A stretch of DNA of 15,259 nt from Akkermansiaceae bacterium UBA7890 (GTDB lineage Bacteria > Verrucomicrobiota > Verrucomicrobiia > Verrucomicrobiales > Akkermansiaceae), in the NCBI GenBank assembly GCA_002501065.1, contig DLRK01000181.1, forward strand, positions 1-15,259, given 5' to 3'. The notes under the pieces are model-generated. The model saw nothing but the letters and a program-made list of their open reading frames with translations. It made no database searches and was not told where the DNA came from. This document shows positions 7,815-13,845 of this stretch, one piece after another. Position 1 is the stretch's first letter. The number at the start of each line of letters is the position of its first letter. Both the position numbers and the translations under genes were made by a program.

Positions 7815-8630
7815 ATGGATAACTCCAAGTCATCCCGAAGGAAGGCGAAGCATCTCCCTCCACCAGAGAAGAAAACGAGCACCAGCATCGAGTGGACAGG
7901 GCTTGCAACGGCCGGGGGCCTGGGAATCAGCCCCTGTCAACATTGTGGGGAACCCTACCTCTACGGCAGGCAAGTTCCAGCAAACCGGGCAAGACCCTCT
8001 GAAATCAAGCGGAGGCTGGTAGACTTCGCCAAAGAAAAACAAAATGAAGAGGGTTCCTGGTCAACCCTTCCAGATTCTGGTCTCCTGACGGACAAGATCT
8101 GTCCCGCTTGCGGAAAAAACCCCACCTCCCTGGAGGCCAAGTGGTGTCTCGTGTTCCTCCTTTATCTTATCTCGTCTGTGGTATTTCTCTGCATTCTCGT
8201 GGCCAGATATCCCGATTTCGCTGCCGAGTTCGGTTTTGCCCAGTATATGACATGGGCAGGAGGATTATTCCTGCTCTTCTTCCTGTGGTATCTGCACACC
8301 TTCTTCTGGTGGAAAACCGTAACACGGAAAATCAGGGAACAGATCGCCTCCGCGAAATCTGAGCGGGCCCGGGACCCGGACAACCTCGAACTCATCCGCA
8401 GAATTGCCACCTTTTACTGGTTCCTACGGGAGTGGAAATCGTGCCTCTCGCTTTATCGGCAGGCCCGTTGTCTCGATGGCAAAAACGAAAGCCTGAAGGC
8501 CCAGATTGAGGCGACTGAATTGAAGATCCGGGTCGAGCGTCTTTCCATCCGTCAAGCAATACGATGCCTCTTCGACCCGGAGTATCTCTCGGAGAAAATG
8601 GCCGAACCGATCGACATGACCGATGAGTAA
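7815..8630 (+). CDS. Unrecognised zinc-ribbon/membrane/TPR-like protein, first paralogue
   Basis: I do not recognise this 271-residue protein by name. A basic N-terminus (SSRRKAKHLP) is followed by two CxxC pairs, C41/C44 (CQHCG) and C96/C99 (CPACGKN), 51 residues apart, which could bind one zinc in a zinc ribbon split by an insert. Two probable membrane helices follow at about 110-130 and 145-166. The soluble tail from about 170 contains a helix pair resembling a tetratricopeptide repeat (RARDPDNLELIRRIATFYW, then SLYRQARCLDGKNESLK). A clear GAAGGA site supports the start. The next gene starts 8 bases before this one ends and encodes a paralogue with the same parts in the same order. The pair probably forms one membrane complex or reflects a tandem duplication. 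No catalytic motif is visible; function is unknown. Confidence 0.8.
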   Translation: MDNSKSSRRKAKHLPPPEKKTSTSIEWTGLATAGGLGISPCQHCGEPYLYGRQVPANRARPSEIKRRLVDFAKEKQNEEGSWSTLPDSGLLTDKICPACGKNPTSLEAKWCLVFLLYLISSVVFLCILVARYPDFAAEFGFAQYMTWAGGLFLLFFLWYLHTFFWWKTVTRKIREQIASAKSERARDPDNLELIRRIATFYWFLREWKSCLSLYRQARCLDGKNESLKAQIEATELKIRVERLSIRQAIRCLFDPEYLSEKMAEPIDMTDE

Positions 8631-9600
8631 TCAACAACCCTCCGGCAGAAGAGCGAAGTATCTTCCGTCAGATCTGCAGCACGGCCCTGCTGTCTCGTTT
8701 GACCCGTCCAGCTCGTGGAGTTCCGACACCAGCATCTGTCCGCACTGCGGGGATGTGTTTCATGCCGCGCCGGGCGGCAGGCCCCTCCAACCAAACCGGT
8801 GCAACTCCTGCGGGAAAAACGCGACCAGCTCTGGTATGTGGATGATCCTCAGTATTCCCGCGTATTTCATAATCCTGCTCCTCTTTTACCCCTTCCATTC
8901 AGAAGCATTTGAGGACGGGCTGTTAGGACCGCTGGCAATTCTGGGATTCTTCGCGCTCCTCGGGATGTTGGGGAAGATCGGCGTGCTCTTTAAAGAAAGG
9001 ATGAAACCGAAGGTCATGGCCAGGATCGCTGCCCTGAGGGTCGAGCGAGCGCAGAGACCTGAGGATGTGGAACTTCTCGGCAAGCTTTTCACCCTCTACC
9101 GCTGGATGGAGGAACATGAGCACGCCCTGACCCTTGCGGAACAGGCTCTCCTGCTGGATCCGGACAACGCCAATATCAAGGCCCACGTCCAGAAATACCG
9201 TTCGGTGCTCGAGGCGGCGGGCGTCTTACGGGTTGCAGGGAACACTCCCAATCCACCACCAATTGAGGCCCAGACCACGCAGTTCTTCTCCCCCGAGGAC
9301 AAGATGATCATCGCAAAGATCGAGGCCTGCCAGGAAAAGGGTTTTGGTAAACAGCGTTGGGGTTTGGTTCTTATAAGTGTTGCTGCTGTCCTCGGATTTC
9401 TCTCGCATGTAGTCACCTTTATCATGGATATTCATTTCCTCCTGGGTTGGATCCCCAGCGTGGTTCTTGCTTCCGCAGGCCTCAAGATGGCAATAACGCC
9501 AATTAGTTTTCTGCCGCCCGGGGTTACCCCACCCGCCGGATACGTCGTTCCCAATAAGAAACACGCGCCAATTCTGCGTATCTTCATCTTCAAAGAATAG
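8623..9600 (+). CDS. Unrecognised zinc-ribbon/membrane/TPR-like protein, second paralogue
   Basis: This 325-residue protein is paralogous to its upstream neighbour and also unrecognised. The shared N-terminal pattern is SGRRAKYLP here against SSRRKAKHLP there. CxxC pairs are at C39/C42 (CPHCG) and C60/C63 (CNSCGKN), with a normal 17-residue spacing that looks like an intact zinc ribbon. Membrane helices lie at about 72-92 and 99-122. A TPR-like segment follows (VERAQRPEDVELLGKLFTLY, then ALTLAEQALLLDPDNANIK), aligning with the same region of the neighbour. Unlike the neighbour it continues through a linker rich in P and Q and adds two more hydrophobic segments, about 246-268 and 272-295. Its ATG overlaps the upstream stop region by 8 bases, so translation is probably coupled. 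It converges on the DUF420 gene with no strong terminator visible in 9601-9715. Confidence 0.8.
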   Translation: MSNQQPSGRRAKYLPSDLQHGPAVSFDPSSSWSSDTSICPHCGDVFHAAPGGRPLQPNRCNSCGKNATSSGMWMILSIPAYFIILLLFYPFHSEAFEDGLLGPLAILGFFALLGMLGKIGVLFKERMKPKVMARIAALRVERAQRPEDVELLGKLFTLYRWMEEHEHALTLAEQALLLDPDNANIKAHVQKYRSVLEAAGVLRVAGNTPNPPPIEAQTTQFFSPEDKMIIAKIEACQEKGFGKQRWGLVLISVAAVLGFLSHVVTFIMDIHFLLGWIPSVVLASAGLKMAITPISFLPPGVTPPAGYVVPNKKHAPILRIFIFKE

Positions 9601-9715
9601 TGATGGAAATGGCGAGCCCAGTGGGTTGGAAAAGGCGGCGAGGTGGGAAAGCAGCGCACTCGTCAGGAATACGTCGAAGACCACAGCAGGCAGATTCGCG
9701 GTCGCCTCGCTCGCT

Positions 9716-10318
9716 TCAATAATACGGTCGCAGCATGAGGTAGACCACCGGACCGGTCACCGCCACATAGAGCCAGACCGGAAACACCCGCACCGCGAGG
9801 GCCCGGTGCCTGGCAAACTGATTGGTATAGCCGTAGACGAGGGTGAACAGAATGAAGGGGAAACTCAATCCTGCCAGGGAGATGTGGGACAGCAGGGTCA
9901 CCAGGTAGAAAATGCGCATCTTCCCCACTGCCACCTTTTCCCCATCGCTGAGATTCCCATCACCATTGCTGTCCCCGTAAACGGTCTCGGGAGTGGTGAA
10001 ATGGTAGGTGACGTAGGAGAGCAGGAACAGCAGGGAGCAACCCAGCGCCACGTAAACCCACCGCTGGTGCAGGGCCACCCGCCCCTTCCTGATGGCCAGA
10101 AAGGACAGGACCAGGGCCACCGCCGCGCTGGTGTTCAAGAGTGCGTGCAGGGGTGGAAGAAAGTGGAAACTCATCCCCTCCGGCAACTCGATCTTCACCT
10201 GCCGCATCAGCCCCACCAGCAGCAGGACCACCGCGGTGATGATCCACACCGCGATCTTCAGCTTCCCGGCCAGGGCCATCTTGGGCTCCCGGTTGCGATA
10301 GGATTCCAGTTGGCTCAT
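9716..10318 (-). CDS. DUF420 membrane protein, CtaM-like oxidase maturation factor
   Basis: The 200-residue protein matches the DUF420 family, which includes B. subtilis/S. aureus CtaM (YozB), needed for maturation of some heme-copper oxidases. Probable membrane helices are at about 19-38, 56-76, 86-106, 136-162 and 178-197. Family positions include LPPLHALLN (54-62), H84, YVTYHF (H106), LLSHISLAGLSFPF (H145) and the C-terminal HRALAVRVFPVWLYVAVTGPVVYLML pattern from 171. Between helices 3 and 4 there is a perfect EF-hand-type loop, D116-S-N-G-D-G-N-L-S-D-G-E127. The ATG at 10318 overlaps the Sco gene stop (ATGA); a longer in-frame extension upstream would lie inside that gene. It is the last gene of the cyoE-Sco-Sco-DUF420 operon, which supports a role in cytochrome c oxidase assembly. 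Confidence 0.9.
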   Translation of the reverse strand: MSQLESYRNREPKMALAGKLKIAVWIITAVVLLLVGLMRQVKIELPEGMSFHFLPPLHALLNTSAAVALVLSFLAIRKGRVALHQRWVYVALGCSLLFLLSYVTYHFTTPETVYGDSNGDGNLSDGEKVAVGKMRIFYLVTLLSHISLAGLSFPFILFTLVYGYTNQFARHRALAVRVFPVWLYVAVTGPVVYLMLRPYY

Positions 10319-11019
10319 GGACTTGTGGGCGTCGGGGAACTGCGGTTGGCGAGGCTTTTCATGATGATCTCCCTCACATTCTGGAAATAGCGGTCCCGCA
10401 CCTGGGCGCCCTGCCTCCGTGCAAATTGAAGATCTCGTTTCTTCACGCACTTCCACCCATCGAAGACCAGCAGGGCGCGATCATGGGAAAACCGGTCCTT
10501 GGCCGGAGGCACCTTGTTCTTCACCACCTTCATGAAGCCCATTTCCCTTTCCAGATATTCGTGGACCGTTTTCTCCTCTCCACGCAGAAACCACCAGTTC
10601 CTGCTCTCGGCTCCCATCACCCGGGCGTAGTCCTTGAGCTGTTGCAGTTTGTCATTCTCAGGGTCAATCGAAATGGACACGACATGGAAATTCGAATCGG
10701 GAGAGAACTCCTGGTAGAGACCCTTGAGATCCTGCGAGGCTGTTTCCAGGCAATAGGGACAGGTCGCGAAGAAGTTGGACGCAACCCAGACCTTGTCCTT
10801 CAAATCCGAAAGTTTCACCTCCTCCCCGTCCTGGTTGGTGAGGGTGATGTCATTCTCCAGGCTGCCAAAGTCCTCCACCAGATCCCCCCCGATCCCGTCG
10901 GCGATCGGGCTGAACCTGCGCTTCCGTGATTCCCGGATCCAGAACGAGGTGGCCAGCACGCTCACGCTCAGGATGGCGACCACGGCGTATATTGTGATGA
11001 TTTTTCCCCGGTCCGTCAT
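10315..11019 (-). CDS. Sco/SenC-like thioredoxin-fold protein with CPYC
   Basis: Sco proteins are membrane-anchored thioredoxin folds that deliver copper to, or reduce cysteines of, the CuA site of cytochrome c oxidase. This 234-residue protein has one N-terminal anchor (about 7-28) and a soluble domain facing outward. DLVEDFGSLENDITLTNQDG precedes the core. FFATCPYCLETA holds C87 and C90, and SISIDPENDKLQQLKDYARV (115-134) is a strong Sco signature. H179 (RFSHDRALLVFDG) sits where the third copper ligand belongs. Canonical Sco has CxxxC; here the spacing is CxxC, as in thioredoxin-type reductases, so copper binding is uncertain. The start at 11019 is 8 bases after the upstream Sco-like stop. 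A GGAGG overlapping that stop lies about 12 bases before the ATG. It overlaps the DUF420 gene by 4 bases. Confidence 0.88.
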   Translation of the reverse strand: MTDRGKIITIYAVVAILSVSVLATSFWIRESRKRRFSPIADGIGGDLVEDFGSLENDITLTNQDGEEVKLSDLKDKVWVASNFFATCPYCLETASQDLKGLYQEFSPDSNFHVVSISIDPENDKLQQLKDYARVMGAESRNWWFLRGEEKTVHEYLEREMGFMKVVKNKVPPAKDRFSHDRALLVFDGWKCVKKRDLQFARRQGAQVRDRYFQNVREIIMKSLANRSSPTPTSP

Positions 11020-11027
11020 AATGCCTG

Positions 11028-11807
11028 CTAGCCCTCCTTCAAATCTCCGTCGCGAATGTATTGCAGCACTCCATAGAAGCGCTCTACAGCCTTCTCCAGA
11101 TCGTTGACGTGTTCCCGGGCCTTGTATTTCTCCGCTTCCTCGGGATCGTTCTCCAGCATTTGCCTTGCATCCTGCTCAACTTCCCGGGCGCGATTCAGAT
11201 CAAATGCCGGATTCAGCACGTGGAGGTTCTCATCGATAAAGACCAGGGTGGAACGAAAGCGCTGCCTGGGACCGTCCGGGGATGGAATCGACTCCCTGAA
11301 GTCCACACGGATCTTATGGCGAATGTAACCCCGCGCAGCCTCTTCTTCGGCCTGCACAAAGAACCATCGTTCATCGTCGGCTACACCAAGCTTCTCAAGA
11401 ACGGACTTCAGTTGCTCCGGGCCGTCGTTCCCGGGATCAACCGTGATTCCAAGGAAGCGAAGCCTGTCATCATCGGGAAATTTCTGCGCCATCTCCTTCA
11501 TCATCTCGAGCGACTGATGCATCCGGTCCTCATCCCTGAGGGAAAGCGGTGTAAAAACAGTTAGCTTGCCCTTCAGTTGTTCGGTGGTGAAGGCCTTGTT
11601 GTTCTGGTCGCGCCCAAAAAAAACCTCTGTCAAACGCTGCACCACGTGGGGCCGGGGATCCCGCTCATCCGCCTGGCGCTTGATCCTGTATGCAGCCGTC
11701 ACCAGGATGCCGCCAATCAGCATGATAACCGCAATGGCCAACCCCGTCTTCCGCAATTGCACAGGGTTCCGATCGGCAGGTTCCAAGTGACTGATGTCTC
11801 GCGCCAC
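11028..11807 (-). CDS. Cysteine-free Sco-like protein (degenerate paralogue)
   Basis: With the GTG start at 11807 this is a 259-residue protein with one membrane anchor (about 20-42) and a soluble Sco-like domain. ITVDPGNDGPEQLKSVLEKL matches the Sco DPExD helix region. ERWFFVQAEEEAARGYIRHK parallels the neighbour's NWWFLRGEEKTVHEYLER, and STLVFIDENLHVLNP occupies the strand near the C-terminus. The cysteine motif is replaced by VFTPLSLRDEDR, the copper-ligand His position reads RQRFRSTLVF, and the soluble domain contains no cysteine. It therefore cannot act as a conventional Sco metallochaperone or reductase, and a structural or partner role is more likely. A charged helical tail follows. 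The start is uncertain: a TTG at 11897 would add 30 residues without family similarity. It is second in the oxidase assembly operon. Confidence 0.78.
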   Translation of the reverse strand: MARDISHLEPADRNPVQLRKTGLAIAVIMLIGGILVTAAYRIKRQADERDPRPHVVQRLTEVFFGRDQNNKAFTTEQLKGKLTVFTPLSLRDEDRMHQSLEMMKEMAQKFPDDDRLRFLGITVDPGNDGPEQLKSVLEKLGVADDERWFFVQAEEEAARGYIRHKIRVDFRESIPSPDGPRQRFRSTLVFIDENLHVLNPAFDLNRAREVEQDARQMLENDPEEAEKYKAREHVNDLEKAVERFYGVLQYIRDGDLKEG

Positions 11808-11850
11808 GGTGGAGAAAGCTAGGACCGTAAACGCGCAATTAACAGGCGAA

Positions 11851-11876
11851 ATTCCCGGAACTTGCCCATTCCCGGA
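11851..11876. repeat. Short direct repeat in the cyoE-Sco gap
   Basis: ATTCCCGGA occurs at 11851-11859 and again at 11868-11876, 17 bases apart start to start, inside the roughly 100-base stretch between cyoE and the Sco-like gene. This is the only sizeable gap within the operon. A pair of sites in phase with about 1.6 helical turns, or chance, are both possible. Confidence 0.25.
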
Positions 11877-11909
11877 TCTGGCAGGGAAGGTGATCAACCT
11901 GCTGCCAAT

Positions 11910-12821
11910 TCAGTGCCAGTCGATTGCGAGGACCGTATAGACCACCGGCAGATAGAGCAGGGTCAGCAGGAAGAACTGCCGGAAGGCCCGCTTCTCACCG
12001 GAACGGGCGAACCTCACCGCCAGCCACGCCAGAAAGAAGCCGGCCGCCAGCCCCACCACTCCGAAAGCCCACCCCGTACATCCTGACAGGGGCCCCACCA
12101 GTGCCAGCACCCCCAGGACCGCCGAAAAGGCAGCGGCTAGAAATCCCGAGCGTCTGCCGCTCTCATCTCCGTTCGACCACATCCGGAAACCTGCCATCTC
12201 ATACTCTTCGCGACAGAGCCAGTTGATCGAGACGAAGTGCGGAAGCTGCCACATGAAGAGAAGCGCAAAGAGAAACCAGCCCCGGGGATCCTCCATCCCA
12301 CCCCCGCCCCCGACCCAGCCAATCATCGGCGGCAGGGCCCCGGGCAGAGCTCCCACCAGCGTGTTGCTCGAACTGCGCCGCTTGAGCGGCGTATATATGA
12401 ACACGTATATCGCGATGGTTACCGCCGCCAGCCAGGCCGCCTCGCGGTCCACCATGGCGGCGAGATGAGAAATTCCGAACCCGCAGAGGAGGAACCCGAA
12501 CAGGAAAGCCCATATCGGCAGGATGCGCTTCGCGGGCAGGGGCCGGTCCGCGGTGCGTCGCATCCGGGCGTCTTCCTTGATCTCCATGAGCTGATTGAAG
12601 ACCGCCGAGCCAAAGGCCGCTGCTGCGGTTCCAACCAGGGTGTGCACCAACCGCCACAAGCTCCAGCCGTCTCCCCCGGACAACGTCGCGATCAAAAATC
12701 CGAAAAACGTCGTAATCAGGACAAAGACGTTGAGGCGCAGCTTGACGAGAGTGACAAGATCCTCCCGCAGGCTCGGGATGCCCTCCTCTTTGGATTCCTC
12801 GACATCCACTTGGTTCGTCAC
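11910..12821 (-). CDS. cyoE: Protoheme IX farnesyltransferase (heme O synthase)
   Basis: This UbiA-superfamily membrane enzyme (CyoE/CtaB) transfers a farnesyl group from farnesyl diphosphate to heme B, giving heme O for heme-copper oxidases. Numbered from the GTG at 12821 (303 residues), the first prenyl-diphosphate/Mg site is NQLMEIKEDARMRRTADRPL (76-95). The second conserved stretch is YTPLKRRSSSNTLVGALPGA from about 143, and MWQLPHFVSINW lies further on. Seven to nine hydrophobic helices are evident, as expected. The start is debatable. A TTG at 12896 has GGAGGG nearby and would give 328 residues, but leaves only 29 bases before the divergent gene and adds a non-conserved tail. The GTG leaves room for two promoters and gives normal family length. 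First gene of the operon with two Sco-like genes and DUF420. Confidence 0.93.
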   Translation of the reverse strand: MTNQVDVEESKEEGIPSLREDLVTLVKLRLNVFVLITTFFGFLIATLSGGDGWSLWRLVHTLVGTAAAAFGSAVFNQLMEIKEDARMRRTADRPLPAKRILPIWAFLFGFLLCGFGISHLAAMVDREAAWLAAVTIAIYVFIYTPLKRRSSSNTLVGALPGALPPMIGWVGGGGGMEDPRGWFLFALLFMWQLPHFVSINWLCREEYEMAGFRMWSNGDESGRRSGFLAAAFSAVLGVLALVGPLSGCTGWAFGVVGLAAGFFLAWLAVRFARSGEKRAFRQFFLLTLLYLPVVYTVLAIDWH

Positions 12822-12925
12822 GCGTCCCGAGTGTGCCTCCAACACCTGCCCACCGCAATCCCCGCGAGGAGCAGACTGTCCAAAAAAAACTGCCAATTTC
12901 CTCTCCCTCCGGCTTACATCCCCCC
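12822..12925. promoter_or_regulatory. Divergent intergenic region with A8 tract
   Basis: This 104-base gap must hold the promoters of both cyoE (leftward) and the TIM-barrel gene (rightward). It contains an uninterrupted run of eight A at 12882-12889, unusual in this GC-rich setting. A CCTCTCCCTCC pyrimidine stretch at about 12900-12910 reads as a Shine-Dalgarno-like purine run on the minus strand. I see no convincing -35/-10 pair on either strand. Confidence 0.4.
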
Positions 12926-13747
12926 ATGAAGTTCGCGATCTGCAACGAGACTTTCCAGGACCGGAGCTTTTTCGAGCAATGCCAGGCTGCCGAGGCCACC
13001 GGATACACTGGAATCGAGATCGCTCCCTTCACCCTCTCCGATGACATCGCCCGGATCACGGAAGCGGAAATTTCCGACTACCGGAAGGCCGCCTCCGATC
13101 ACGGGCTTGAGATCGTGGGACTCCACTGGCTCCTGGCCAAGACTGAAGGCTACCATCTCACCAGTCCCGACGATTCCGTCCGGGTCGCCACCATCGACTA
13201 CGCCCGGCAACTCGCCGACCTCTGCGCCGCCCTCGGAGGTAAAATCATGGTCTGGGGCAGCCCGCAGCAACGCTCGCTTGAGGACGGGTGGGACTACGGG
13301 GAGTGCGTGGAGCGGGCGGTGGAGATCCTCCAACCGGCGGCCGAATACTGTGCCAGCCACGGAATCACCATCGCGATGGAGCCCCTCGCCCCCACCGAAA
13401 CCAACTTTCTCAACACCGCCGAGGAAACGGTGGGGCTGCTCGACATCGTCGACCATCCCAATCTCCAGCTCCATCTCGACGTCAAGGCCATGAGCTCCGA
13501 AACAAAGGGGCTGGGTGAGCTCGTCCGCGACAATGCCTCTCGGATCGCCCATTACCACGCCAACGATCCCAACCTCCTCGGCCCGGGCATGGGTGAAGTC
13601 GACCACGCCCCCGCGGCCCTGGCCCTGCAGGAAATTGGCTACCAGGGCTGGATCTCGGTGGAAGTCTTCAAATACGAGCCTTCTCCCGATGAAATCGCCC
13701 GGCAAAGCATGGAATACCTGCAAAGGGTGTATCTCCCGGGCAGCTGA
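12926..13747 (+). CDS. Xylose-isomerase-like TIM-barrel sugar isomerase/epimerase
   Basis: The 273-residue protein belongs to the AP endonuclease 2/xylose isomerase-like TIM-barrel family, which contains ketose 3-epimerases, hydroxypyruvate isomerase and inosose enzymes. The start MKFAICNETF forms the first barrel strand. Probable metal ligands are E152 (IAMEPLAPTE), D185 (LHLDVKAMS), H211 (HYHANDPN) and E246 (ISVEVFKYEP), the usual Glu-Asp-His-Glu set. GIEIAPFT near 29-36 and VGLHWLLA near 64-71 are typical strand ends. There is no signal peptide, so it is cytoplasmic. I chose the ATG at 12926 because a longer frame from 12833 adds a proline-rich tail with no barrel similarity. No Shine-Dalgarno is visible. 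The substrate cannot be assigned; the neighbours (heme O synthase, an Nramp-like transporter) do not indicate a sugar pathway. Confidence 0.88.
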   Translation: MKFAICNETFQDRSFFEQCQAAEATGYTGIEIAPFTLSDDIARITEAEISDYRKAASDHGLEIVGLHWLLAKTEGYHLTSPDDSVRVATIDYARQLADLCAALGGKIMVWGSPQQRSLEDGWDYGECVERAVEILQPAAEYCASHGITIAMEPLAPTETNFLNTAEETVGLLDIVDHPNLQLHLDVKAMSSETKGLGELVRDNASRIAHYHANDPNLLGPGMGEVDHAPAALALQEIGYQGWISVEVFKYEPSPDEIARQSMEYLQRVYLPGS

Positions 13748-13845
13748 CCTTCCGGAGGACCGCGAACGGCACTTCGTCCTGCCCGTGGGCTGAATTTCCT
13801 CTTTGCCGCCCCTGTCGCTTCCCGGTTAGGGTTCTCCCCAACACC

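Noticed and set aside
9637..9711. GGCGAGG/CCTCGCT pairing as a terminator between the convergent genes
   Set aside because: The arms are 61 bases apart with one G-U pair and no T tract, so a working terminator is not supported.
9626..10390. 254-residue plus-strand frame rich in His, Gln and Gly
   Set aside because: It is the antisense of the DUF420 gene, whose frame matches its family throughout. The His/Gln richness reflects reverse reading of membrane codons.
12237..12929. 230-residue plus-strand frame opposite cyoE
   Set aside because: Shadow of cyoE, proline/arginine rich, no domain.
12914..13723. 269-residue minus-strand frame opposite the TIM-barrel gene
   Set aside because: The plus frame has barrel strands and a full metal-ligand set; the minus frame has neither.
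13751..13785. AGGAC...GTCCT pairing after the TIM-barrel gene as a terminator
   Set aside because: Only five pairs around a long loop and no T run; it does not stand out from chance in GC-rich DNA.
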